A stretch of DNA of 6,193 nt from Bacillus sp. JCM 19058 (GTDB taxonomy: Bacteria; Bacillota; Bacilli; Bacillales_H; Bacillaceae_D). Shown here in pieces: positions 1-6,114 of the stretch (the first letter of the stretch is position 1; every line of letters begins with the position of its first letter). Made by a program: the position numbers and the translations under genes. The notes beneath the pieces are model-generated. The model was not told where the DNA came from, searched no databases, and was given only the letters and a program-made list of their open reading frames with translations. The DNA lies in contig BAXO01000148.1 of NCBI GenBank assembly GCA_001310555.1, forward strand, positions 1 to 6,193, in the 5' to 3' direction.

Positions 1-168
1 TATCATCTGCATCACCGCGTGAAGGATCGTCGCCTAACTCCTTATCATCTGCATCACCGAGTGAAGGATCATCGCCTGACTCCTTATCATCTGCATCACC
101 GCGTGAAGGATCACCGCCTGACTCCTTATCATCTGCATCACCGCGTGAAGGAGCGTCACCTGACTGAT
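1..168 (-). repeat. Four tandem 42-bp coding repeats (14-residue acidic unit)
   Basis: Four direct copies of a 42-bp unit lie at 1-42, 43-84, 85-126 and 127-168 with no spacer between them. The first three are nearly identical; the copy at 127-168 has drifted at its upstream coding end. The unit length is a multiple of three and is read on the minus strand in the DUF2252 frame, giving the repeated peptide S-G-D-x-P-S-R-G-D-A-D-D-K-E. The tail is therefore rich in Asp, Gly and Ser, hydrophilic and probably unstructured. The array starts at the window edge, so the copy number is a minimum. Such a tail could be a spacer to a cell-wall or membrane anchor outside the window, or an acidic surface region; both are inference. 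Confidence 0.9.
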
Positions 169-1500
169 TATCATCTTCCCCGCCATCTTCAGGCACCTCG
201 CTTGAATCATCAGGCGCCGGGAGGAACGCTTCTTCTGCAAATACACCTGCTTGATACAATTGAAGATACAGCTCATGGTCTTTTAAGGTCTGGCCATAAT
301 AGTGATAGGCCAGAGCGGAAAATTCATCGATGAAAGCGTCTTGCTCCATAAAGGCGTGGGCATTGACGGCAAAGCTTTCCTTGCCAAGCGTTTGCGATGC
401 TCTTGTATGCGCGAATGCAGCCGCTCTAGCGCTATAGAACAAGAACGATTCAAAATCGTCGCGATTGCGGAATGCCGACTGATCAAATTCTTCTTTGTAT
501 GCGGACCGTTCTTTGACTAAAAACGATTCATCTCCCATTTCCAAGGCTCCCCAATGAAGATCGGGGTAATTATGCATCGCCTTCATTCCTGCTAATGTCC
601 GATCAGCATGAGTCGGGAAAGCCTCGGTGCTGCTAACGCCAGCCCGATCAACAGCTGAAGGCAATTGCGATTTCACATCCAAAATGACGTCGTCACCAAG
701 CCCAGTTGTTTCTCCTTCAATTAATACGTAGTAACGTATTGTCCCTAGACTGCCAAGTCCAGCATCAAGGCGTCTCGCCACATCCTTAACCGAAAAATAA
801 TCTGCGTTTACTGCCTGCAAAGTGGAATGATCAATCCGCTTAAGTACGTGTCCCAGTGATCGAGCAGGGAAGATTTTTCTTCCTCTGTCGCTTCTCCTAG
901 ACGGGTATTTGAGAAATCAAAAGTCCTCTTTCCATTTAACACCTGCGTCCAGCGATTAAGCTCCGAGAACCGATCCAGAGCTGATACCTCGGTAGAAACA
1001 GAGCCGACAAGTCCGGATAGTTCATTTGCTGTGAAGCGATAATCGCTCGGATCGATCTTGCCTGAAATCACTTCATGTAAAGCACCTTTATAAGAAGAAG
1101 CAAAATACTGGACAGCTTCTTCCATCTCTTCTTGAGTAAGCTGCAATCCAGGTGAAACATTGTTCAACAAGTACATGCTTGTCCCAAACCGAAGCAAGTC
1201 GTACGTAAATGGAGCGACCGCCGCTTCGTCGAAATCATTAAAATCAAAAACTGCTTCATGCTTGCCATTCCCATAAAATCCAATATTTTCAGTGTGCCAA
1301 TCTCCGGTAATCCATGTATGTAAATCTGAATTAGATTGCCAAACATCTGGAATAGCGATGTCCCTAGCAGCAATATCTTCAAAAAAAGAGATGGGCACTG
1401 CCACGATAAAAGGAAAGGGGACTTCCGCCTAGCAATTTCAGCTTGGTTTGGCGGACAGCACTGTCGGAAATAAAACGGTTAAAATCAATCAGTCTTTTTT
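1..1500 (-). pseudogene. DUF2252-family domain with acidic repeat tail, frameshifted and 3' partial
   Basis: Conceptual translation in three frames gives about 495 continuous residues of a DUF2252 (COG4320-type) protein. Near the start is a typical N-terminal motif SPLSFYRGSAHLFFEDI. Then comes GDWHTENIGFYGNG, a short gap, and FDFNDFDEA..PFTYDLLRFGTS, followed by VKDVARRLDAGLGSLGTIRYYVL. The GDxHxEN and FDxNDFDE motifs resemble the catalytic and metal-binding motifs of aminoglycoside phosphotransferase-like kinases; the biochemical activity of the family is unknown to me. The frame is broken by one extra base in the A run 1381-1387 and one missing base near 844. The longest intact piece is 808-1404. 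No ribosome site precedes the only nearby in-frame ATG (1528), so the domain was probably the C-terminal half of the LRR protein upstream, separated from it by an extra base in the T run 1495-1501. The C-terminal tail of 14-residue repeats runs off the window and no stop is seen. Confidence 0.85.
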
Positions 1501-2594
1501 TGCAATGAAGATAAACGAGCTTCTCCATCAAGCAAGTCTAAGTCAGCAAGATCACTTCCTGGATTCCGAATGACAAAATCAACATCGTCGATCTGGTCAT
1601 AGTAGGAGGCTACAGGAGAGAAATCGGTCAAACCCGGATTGCCACGCAAGTTTAAGCGAACTGTTAGAAAACGGTGGTTTCGCAACGCTTCAATGCTTGT
1701 AATTTGATTATCTCTTGCATTCAAATCCCTTAGTTGTGGCAAATGGGCGAGAACTGTAAGATCAGAGATTTGGTTACGACGCATCGTAATCGCTTCGAGC
1801 TTCGTCAAGTTGCGCAGGGGGCTAATATCACTAATTTGATTTGTATGTATGTTTAGTTCAATAAGCTCAGTTAACTGTTCAATAGGTGTTAAAACTTCTA
1901 CTGCATTTTCCCGAAGGTTGAGCTCTTTCAATTGGCTAAAATGGGCGACGACATCAATGGATGTAAGACTGTTTCCGCGAACATCTAATTTTTCAAGCTT
2001 GGTTAGCTGGCTCAAGGAAGACAAGTCTCGGACGCTATTATTCCGCAAACTTAAAAGTGTTAGTTTTGTTAAATTAGCAAGGGATTCAACATGTTCTATT
2101 TGATTAGCTTCTAGTTTTAGTTTTTCAAGTGTGACGATTGATTGAATCGGAGTCAAATCAGTAATTTCGTTATTACTTAATTCTAGTGAGCGAAGCTGTG
2201 TTAAATGGTTTAACCCTTTGAGATTGCTGATTCCTAATCCTTCCGCATCAAGCGTTTCAATGGTTGCTAACGACTCATTTGTTAAGGCATGATAGCCATT
2301 TGCCTGAACTGCTTCGAGTAGTACTTGTTTAAGCGCTTCGTCCGTAATTTCTATTTCTTCAGCAGACTCGCCACGGATCTCTTGCGAGGTTTCATCTACT
2401 TTAAATTCTACTGCTTCCATTGGCGTAGCTTCTTCTTCCCTGCCATCGGTCGCAGCATCAATTTCAACTTGGTTTTGATTTTCTGTTCGCATTAAAACAG
2501 CTTCCGAATCGCTTTCGGCATAAACGGTAGGTATATAAGTGCTCAGCACCACTAAAGTGGTTAAGCAAGTTAAATTCCTTTTTATTCTTTCCAT
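1485..2594 (-). CDS. Secreted internalin-like leucine-rich-repeat protein (probable N-terminal half of an LRR-DUF2252 fusion)
   Basis: The frame encodes 369 residues. It begins with a Sec-type signal peptide: basic MERIKRN, a hydrophobic stretch, and a probable cleavage after VYA at about residue 26. An acidic, low-complexity segment follows to about residue 80. Next is a cap with the internalin-like pattern ITDEALKQVLLEAV...LTNESLATIETLDAEGLGISNLKGL. About nine 22-residue leucine-rich repeats then run to about residue 325 (for example LRSLELSNNEITDLTPI). This fold usually makes a curved protein-binding surface outside the cell. The ATG at 2594 is preferred over an in-frame ATG eight codons upstream because GGGGGG lies 6 bases before it. 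The stop at 1485 falls right after an A7 run (minus strand). Removing one A continues the frame without a stop into the DUF2252 domain, so the true C-terminus is probably not here. The ligand is unknown. Confidence 0.85.
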   Translation of the reverse strand: MERIKRNLTCLTTLVVLSTYIPTVYAESDSEAVLMRTENQNQVEIDAATDGREEEATPMEAVEFKVDETSQEIRGESAEEIEITDEALKQVLLEAVQANGYHALTNESLATIETLDAEGLGISNLKGLNHLTQLRSLELSNNEITDLTPIQSIVTLEKLKLEANQIEHVESLANLTKLTLLSLRNNSVRDLSSLSQLTKLEKLDVRGNSLTSIDVVAHFSQLKELNLRENAVEVLTPIEQLTELIELNIHTNQISDISPLRNLTKLEAITMRRNQISDLTVLAHLPQLRDLNARDNQITSIEALRNHRFLTVRLNLRGNPGLTDFSPVASYYDQIDDVDFVIRNPGSDLADLDLLDGEARLSSLQKKTD

Positions 2595-2600
2595 TGAAAT

Positions 2601-2606
2601 CCCCCC
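2601..2606 (-). promoter_or_regulatory. Ribosome binding site of the LRR gene
   Basis: GGGGGG on the minus strand lies 6 bases before the ATG at 2594. It decides the start in favour of MERIKRN over the upstream in-frame ATG, which has no such site. Confidence 0.6.
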
Positions 2607-2619
2607 ATTGTCTAGCATT

Positions 2620-2625
2620 AGTGTA
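2620..2625 (-). promoter_or_regulatory. Possible -10 element of the LRR gene
   Basis: TACACT on the minus strand matches TATAAT at 4 of 6 positions and lies 26 bases downstream of the triple hexamer box. No good -35 hexamer is found 17 bases upstream, which would fit activator-dependent transcription. The element is weak and is proposed mainly from its position. Confidence 0.2.
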
Positions 2626-2651
2626 GTAAACTTCGCAACAATCGTGGGGGA

Positions 2652-2679
2652 TTTACAGATTCCTCACATTTTCTTTACA
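2652..2679 (-). promoter_or_regulatory. Three 11-bp-phased hexamers, WalR/PhoP-like response-regulator box
   Basis: On the minus strand the order is TGTAAA, 5 bases, TGTGAG, 5 bases, TGTAAA, with plus-strand starts at 2674, 2663 and 2652. This fits the OmpR-family direct-repeat arrangement of one helical turn per half-site. The outer two hexamers match the WalR (YycF) consensus TGTWAH. Read on the other strand they are TTTACA, which also fits PhoP boxes. The middle copy deviates. The box lies 58 to 85 bases upstream of the LRR gene start, a usual place for an activator. Which regulator binds cannot be decided by sequence, because the two consensus sites overlap. Confidence 0.5.
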
Positions 2680-2975
2680 ATCTTAAAATATGAAAAAATA
2701 GGAAATGACCTGATCAGCTTTCTGTGGCTTATCTATTTAACTGTCTCAGATAGATTCGATTTATTCGTAAATGCTCGCTTATTCGCGGGATTTTTAAGCT
2801 TTTCAAAACAATAACAGATGAGTGGAAAAGTATTGTTAAGTAAGGCTATTTGAAGGCATGCGAAATAAAGGAGTTAAATAAAATCCCTCTGCCACCACCG
2901 AAGGCTGATGGTTTCTCTACAGGCGAAAGGTTTGGCTTCGTTCATACTGGGGCATTCTTAATATTCATCATGCCT
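2680..2975. other. AT-rich intergenic region, no supported gene
   Basis: This stretch lies between the dehydrogenase stop and the LRR promoter region. Short plus-strand reading frames here look non-coding: no ribosome site, no family pattern. At 2896-2930 the plus strand carries CACCGAAGG and, ten bases further, TCTCTACAGGCGAAAGG, which resemble the 3' half of a glycine riboswitch aptamer (see findings). The same segment on the minus strand can form a short stem (ACCATC/GGTGGT, with one G-T pair), but no T run follows it directly, so I do not call a terminator for the dehydrogenase. Confidence 0.4.
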
Positions 2976-4036
2976 CTAGATGCGTTTCACAACAGCCTGA
3001 GCGAAATCGCTCGTTGAGGAGGTTCCTCCTAAATCGCCTGTGGCAATGCCATCAGCTAATGTTTTAAAGATAGCCTCTTCCATCGCTTTGCCCGTGCGCT
3101 TCAATGCTTCCTCATGATGTTGCTCATATAGCCATTCAAATAACATAATTGTTGAAAGCATAATTCCAATTGGATTTGCAATATTTTTCCCGGCAATGTC
3201 TGGTGCTGAACCATGCGCGGCCTGTGCCATTGCTTGCGTATTATTGGAGTTTATGGAAGGAGCAATTCCTAAGCTACCCACCAACTCGCCTGTTAGATCG
3301 GATAAAATGTCTCCGAACATATTCTCTGTAACGATCACATCAAAATCGCCTGCACGGCGGACAAGGTGTGCGGTCATCGCATCAATGTGATAGTCATCCA
3401 CTTCGACTTCTGGGTATTCTTTAGCTACCTCGAGACATGTATTTAAAAATAATCCTGTGCCCAGCTTTATAACATTTGCCTTATGAACAATCGTGACTTT
3501 CTTCCTTCGCTTCATAGCACTTTTGAAGGCCGCATGTGCGATTCGCTTTACAGCTTTCTTAGTAAAAACACCTGTTGATACAGCGACTTCGGGAGTGATT
3601 TGCCATTCTCCTACACCGACGTACATATTCCGGTCTGGATAAAATCCTTCTGTATTTTCACGGTAAATAACAAGATCTGCTTCACCAACAACACTGTTCG
3701 TACCAGGCATTGTTTTTGCCGGGCGCACATTGGCATACAGATCAAAATAATGCCTCAATTCTCCACTTGGATTCCGTTTTTCTTTATGCTCTGCTGGGTA
3801 GGCAGCCGAATCATGCGGACCAAGAATCCAACCTTGAGTCTCTTTCAGTGCATCTTTTGTAACTTGAGGAATGGGGTCATTGTATTTTTTAATAGCCTCC
3901 CATCCCATGAAAAGGTCTATCAATTCAATATCTAGCCTTTGCTTTTTGGCCGCAGCTGCAGGATTTGTATTGTGGCGCTTACAATTTCAGGACCAATCCC
4001 GTCTCCTTTTAGCACTCCCAATTTATAATTGCTCAT
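2976..4036 (-). pseudogene. Isocitrate/isopropylmalate dehydrogenase-family protein, one frameshift near the N-terminus
   Basis: The reconstructed protein has about 353 residues, the usual length for NAD-dependent beta-decarboxylating dehydrogenases that oxidise 2R-3-hydroxy acids such as isocitrate or 3-isopropylmalate. It shows GDGIGPEI (residues 11-18), substrate-loop NPSGELR (89-95), ANVRP (102-106), YRENTEGFY (125-133), catalytic Lys in HKANVIK (186), Asp 219 in DAMTAHLVRR, Asp 243 and 247 in NMFGDILSD, and the cofactor motif HGSAPDIAGK (275-284), which is of NAD type. The ATG at 4036 has a good ribosome site and begins MSNYKLGVLKGDG. The frame breaks between 3959 and 3960, where one missing base (probably GG read as G) separates the first 26 residues from the rest. 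Translation from 3923 downward is intact. The NPSGELRHYFDLYANVRP segment differs from classical LeuB, so the substrate is left open. It follows the AraC gene on the same strand. Confidence 0.9.
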
Positions 4037-4043
4037 ATGCGAG

Positions 4044-4051
4044 TCACCTCT
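4044..4051 (-). promoter_or_regulatory. Ribosome binding site of the dehydrogenase gene
   Basis: AGAGGTGA on the minus strand lies 7 bases before ATG 4036. It supports the start 38 residues upstream of the longest uninterrupted reading frame and so shows that the N-terminal frameshift separates parts of one gene. A TATAAT lies just upstream (minus strand, about 4054-4059) but is too close to the ribosome site to be a confident -10. Confidence 0.65.
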
Positions 4052-4148
4052 CGATTATATTGATAGTATAAGTCTACTTCACCTATGGAGACATCAATTT
4101 TTCCAGTCCTCCTAGGTGTGGACATAATACCATACTATCTCAACTAAC

Positions 4149-4993
4149 TTAAGCTCTACTATCTATTATTTGTTTAGGAGAGAAGCCAGTTATTTTTTTA
4201 AATGCCTTATAAAAAGCTGAATAATCACCAAACCCCACGGCATGAGCTGCATCTATTGCAGTGACTCCGGACATGAGAAGCTCCATGGCTCTCACAACTC
4301 TTTTATAGGTGATGTACTCAATAACAGTAAAACCAGTATTCATTTTAAAAATATGACATAAATAATATTTGTTAACGTAAAACCTTTGTTGCAAAATATC
4401 AAGTGTAATTTTTTTCACCTAGATTTTTATTAATAAACGTTAAAATCGCGTCTATTTTTTTGGTCATATTTATGGTTTTCTACTAAAGGATTATTAAATG
4501 TTGAAATGATTTTATTAATGGTAATAAGCATTTGGATAAAATATGTTTTCATCATGATTTGACTCTCTGGAGAGGGATCCAACGAAGCTTTTTCAATGTT
4601 ATTCCACAGTCGATTTATTCCTTCTTCAAGGACATTCTTTGCAGGTATTATATTAAAATAGCCTAACTTTCTTTTCTCGATATAAGAGAGCAAGTTATAA
4701 TGCTCCGTTTGATATGAAGAGACGTACTCTGGTTTAAAGTGAATATACTTTCTCTCATAGGTGGATTTAGAGTTAAACACAATTCGATGCAACTCTTTAG
4801 AATTAGTGAAAATTAAATCATTCGGACGAAGATTGTACGCCCGACCTTCGATATAGTATGTGAGATCTCCTGAAACAAAGTAAAAAAAACTCATAACAAT
4901 TATGTATGTGTGTTCCAATATCAGTTGGACGTTCTGTCAACATATGTACCATATAAAAATGAGACTGTTATAATGTAGAATTTGTTTGTCCAT
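4149..4993 (-). pseudogene. AraC-family transcriptional regulator, split by four homopolymer frameshifts
   Basis: The reconstruction gives about 281 residues, typical for a two-domain AraC regulator. The N-terminal half is a cupin-like sensing domain: HIHNCYEFFYFVSGDLTYYIEG, then NLRPNDLIFTNSKELH. A helical linker follows. The C-terminal DNA-binding domain, from about residue 195, has two helix-turn-helix units: KITLDILQQRFYVNKYYLCHIFK, and AIDAAHAVGFGDYSAFYKAF followed by KKITGFSPKQ. The ATG at 4993 has a GAGGTGG site 7 bases upstream and starts MDKQILHYNSLIF. The frame breaks at A/T runs 4955-4959 (one base short), 4882-4889, 4455-4461 and 4409-4415 (each one base long). Correcting all four gives a single uninterrupted protein with no nonsense substitutions. 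The largest intact pieces are 4430-4918 and 4149-4418. The gene lies upstream of the dehydrogenase, a possible target; the inducer is unknown. Confidence 0.9.
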
Positions 4994-5000
4994 TATACTT

Positions 5001-5007
5001 CCACCTC
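5001..5007 (-). promoter_or_regulatory. Ribosome binding site of the AraC gene
   Basis: GAGGTGG on the minus strand lies 7 bases before ATG 4993. It fixes the start of the regulator well upstream of its longest open piece. Confidence 0.65.
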
Positions 5008-5020
5008 GTCCCTAATTTTA

Positions 5021-5044
5021 ATTGATGTAAGGGCTTACTTCAAT
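5021..5044. promoter_or_regulatory. 24-bp dyad upstream of the AraC gene, candidate operator
   Basis: Arms TTGATGTAAG (5022-5031) and CTTACTTCAA (5034-5043) match as an inverted repeat at 9 of 10 positions with a GG centre; flanking A 5021 and T 5044 extend it to 10 of 11. The two-base centre is too tight for a good RNA hairpin, and no T run follows on either strand, which argues for a protein-binding site over a terminator. It lies 14 bases upstream of the AraC ribosome site. AraC proteins more often bind direct repeats, so the binder may be another regulator. Confidence 0.4.
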
Positions 5045-5046
5045 CC

Positions 5047-5095
5047 TAATAAGCAAGATTTGCAATTTATTTAGCAATATAAACCATGCTTATTA
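5047..5095. repeat. Inverted repeat with 9-bp perfect arms
   Basis: TAATAAGCA (5047-5055) and TGCTTATTA (5087-5095) are perfect inverted repeats around a 31-base AT-rich centre. The centre contains a smaller nested TTGC/GCAA pair. It is the second of four consecutive inverted repeats between 5021 and 5246. Confidence 0.5.
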
Positions 5096-5246
5096 AGGGA
5101 TGTTGAATTAGAATCCCTAGTAATCAGAGTAATAAACAGTGTCAAAAAGGGGGAACTGGAGTAGTCTCTTTCACGAGAGGGAAAAGGGATCTATGGAGAT
5201 ACCCCGATAGATGTCTAGTTCGTCAGCAAGTACGGAACTCTGATTA
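5096..5246 (+). ncRNA. Candidate structured RNA, family not recognised
   Basis: A hairpin AGGGAT (5096-5101)/ATCCCT (5113-5118) is followed by a 10-bp perfect outer helix TAATCAGAGT (5121-5130)/ACTCTGATTA (5237-5246). Inside is an 8-bp helix GAACTGGA (5153-5160)/TCTAGTTC (5214-5221). That encloses a small hairpin CTCT/AGAG (5166-5179) and a hairpin GGGATCT (5186-5192)/AGAT-A-CCC (5197-5204). The 8-bp helix needs one G-U pair on the plus strand, and the CTCT/AGAG hairpin can be extended by a U-G pair there; both would be C-A mismatches on the minus strand, so plus is favoured. It does not match the riboswitch cores I know (TPP, SAM, FMN, lysine, c-di-GMP, T-box). It ends 36 bases before a weak plus-strand ATG, so it could be a leader. 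The fold was found by eye and has no covariation support. It could also be a DNA-level element. Confidence 0.35.
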
Positions 5247-5574
5247 TGTGAAAGGAATTTTCGATTTTGCCAATTTAGTATAATGAAAAAAAATGTTCCG
5301 GATGCCTTTGAGCAGCTTCAAGACTATTTGTTTTTCAACTTAAACGACTTTTTTTAGGAAGTGTGCTGCTATATGTTGCCGCAGCGGCAAGTGAAGGTCG
5401 AGAAGAGGGAATGCAGGAGAATATCAATCTTGCGATCGGCAACTGAAATCCTGCTCATGAACGCTCCCGGAAACACGCTCCGTGTATGATAATGTCCTGA
5501 ATACTTTTCACAGTGAGCTGATTGAGGAGCTAGGCTGGCCGTTCAAGAAGCTTGCCCGAGTAGTAATCAGAGTA
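5118..5574. repeat. 14-bp direct repeat flanking a 443-bp segment
   Basis: TAGTAATCAGAGTA occurs at 5118-5131 and again at 5561-5574 in the same orientation. Ten of its bases also occur inverted at 5237-5246. A 14-base match is unlikely by chance in so short a region. It may mark a small insertion, a duplication, or regulator half-sites. No transposase or recombinase is visible between the copies. Confidence 0.5.
5283..5574 (+). pseudogene. Unrecognised plus-strand coding remnant, three or more frameshifts
   Basis: Fragments in all three plus frames join into one protein-like sequence. The first is MKKNVPDAFEQLQDYLFF-NLNDFF from ATG 5283. Next comes LGSVLLYVAAAASEGREEG-MQENINLAI to about 5437, then ATEILLMNAPGNTLR, then VYDNVLNTFHSELIEEL-GWPFKKLAR. 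The first break is at the T run 5349-5355, which needs one more T. The others are near 5438 and 5485, each needing one base fewer. The sequence is mixed, with amphipathic helices and acidic patches, and I do not recognise a family. No convincing ribosome site precedes ATG 5283 (AAAGGA is 26 bases away). The reading could be wrong or could be an eroded gene. Another open stretch, to 5689, in the frame of the ATEILL piece may be its tail. Confidence 0.35.
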
Positions 5575-5877
5575 TGAACAACGCTCAATGGCTGTCTTTA
5601 ATGACTAGGAAAGCTCGATCGATTAATAAAAAGTATAATCATTTTCGTCGAATTCCCACCACGAAATAGCTCGCCGGGAGCCTTAGTTACGTATTCCTGA
5701 GCCGAGCTTAGTTCTAACAGCAACGTTTGATTATTCATACACATAGCGAAGCTCCATTCATGAGAAGCTTATCGAACTAAATTCAACCTACTCGGATCAG
5801 GCGGTAGTGCGCTTTGGTAGTAACCTTTTACCTTAAGTATGCGCATATCAATCAAAGAATAGAGATATGCTAATCAA
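5575..5877. other. Non-coding or unassigned stretch
   Basis: No gene with a start, ribosome site and family pattern was found on either strand. A plus-strand frame open to a TAG at about 5689 may belong to the broken frame upstream. Beyond it, several short imperfect inverted repeats occur (for example AAGCT/AGCTT around 5759-5770), but none has a T run that would make it a terminator. Confidence 0.4.
5843..5870. repeat. 7-bp perfect inverted repeat after the small minus-strand gene
   Basis: GCATATC (5843-5849) and GATATGC (5864-5870) flank a 14-base centre, beginning 8 bases beyond the stop of the minus-strand gene. The position suits a transcript 3' end, but there is no T run, so it is recorded only as a repeat. 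Confidence 0.3.
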
Positions 5878-6114
5878 CTAAGGCTTTATTGGTACAATAC
5901 GCCAACCATGTGTTTTAAGTTTTTTTATATAATCTTCAGCACGAATTGTTTCAATTTCAATCAATAGTGGTTTTAGTGAAACAAGGCATTCATTTGACGA
6001 ATAATTTGTCGTGACTTTAACCACCTCATACCCATTATGAAATCCTCCATCAAATCCAGGATCGTCGATTATATCTCCTGTTACAGGGCGAAAGTCAGAT
6101 TCAAATGTTTTCAT
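5878..6114 (-). CDS. Small hypothetical protein, N-terminus uncertain
   Basis: Seventy-eight residues from ATG 6114, ending in KKLKTHGWRIVPIKP. It is soluble, with no signal peptide or membrane segment; the middle has a Gly/Asp-rich turn (DDPGFDGGFHNGYEV) followed by alternating residues suggestive of beta strands. I do not recognise the family. The start is doubtful: GGAGG is 17 bases upstream, too far. The frame stays open upstream through 25 protein-like codons (NKLNNIVTSIHQEPTEENTQ) to a TAA at 6190-6192, with no ATG, GTG or TTG among them. Given the indels elsewhere, the TAA is probably a frameshift product and the real gene continues past the window edge. No clear terminator follows. 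Confidence 0.6.
   Translation of the reverse strand: MKTFESDFRPVTGDIIDDPGFDGGFHNGYEVVKVTTNYSSNECLVSLKPLLIEIETIRAEDYIKKLKTHGWRIVPIKP

Noticed and set aside
1..168. A CRISPR-like array
   Set aside because: The units are contiguous with no spacers, are a multiple of three long, and continue the DUF2252 reading frame on the minus strand.
19..333. Plus-strand open frame of 104 codons across the repeats
   Set aside because: It is antisense to the DUF2252 tail, rich in repeated His/Leu/Arg from the repeat itself, and has no ribosome site or family pattern.
1526..1528. Separate start codon for the DUF2252 part
   Set aside because: The ATG lies inside the LRR coding region with no Shine-Dalgarno sequence before it; a fusion broken at the T7 run explains the data better.
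2539..2814. Plus-strand 91-codon frame over the LRR promoter region
   Set aside because: It overlaps the signal-peptide region of the LRR gene and the phased hexamers, and lacks a ribosome site.
5111..5124. Similarity to the conserved 16S rRNA stretch around CTAGTAATC
   Set aside because: The match is short and surrounding sequence does not follow 16S rRNA; it belongs to the inverted-repeat element instead.
5276..5290. TATAAT followed by an A run as a plus-strand promoter
   Set aside because: There is an exact -10-like hexamer at 5279-5284, but no -35 match at 16 to 18 bases, and it overlaps the proposed ATG of the broken frame.
5843..5870. Rho-independent terminator for the small minus-strand gene
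   Set aside because: The stem is only 7 bp and AT-rich, with no T run after it on the minus strand.
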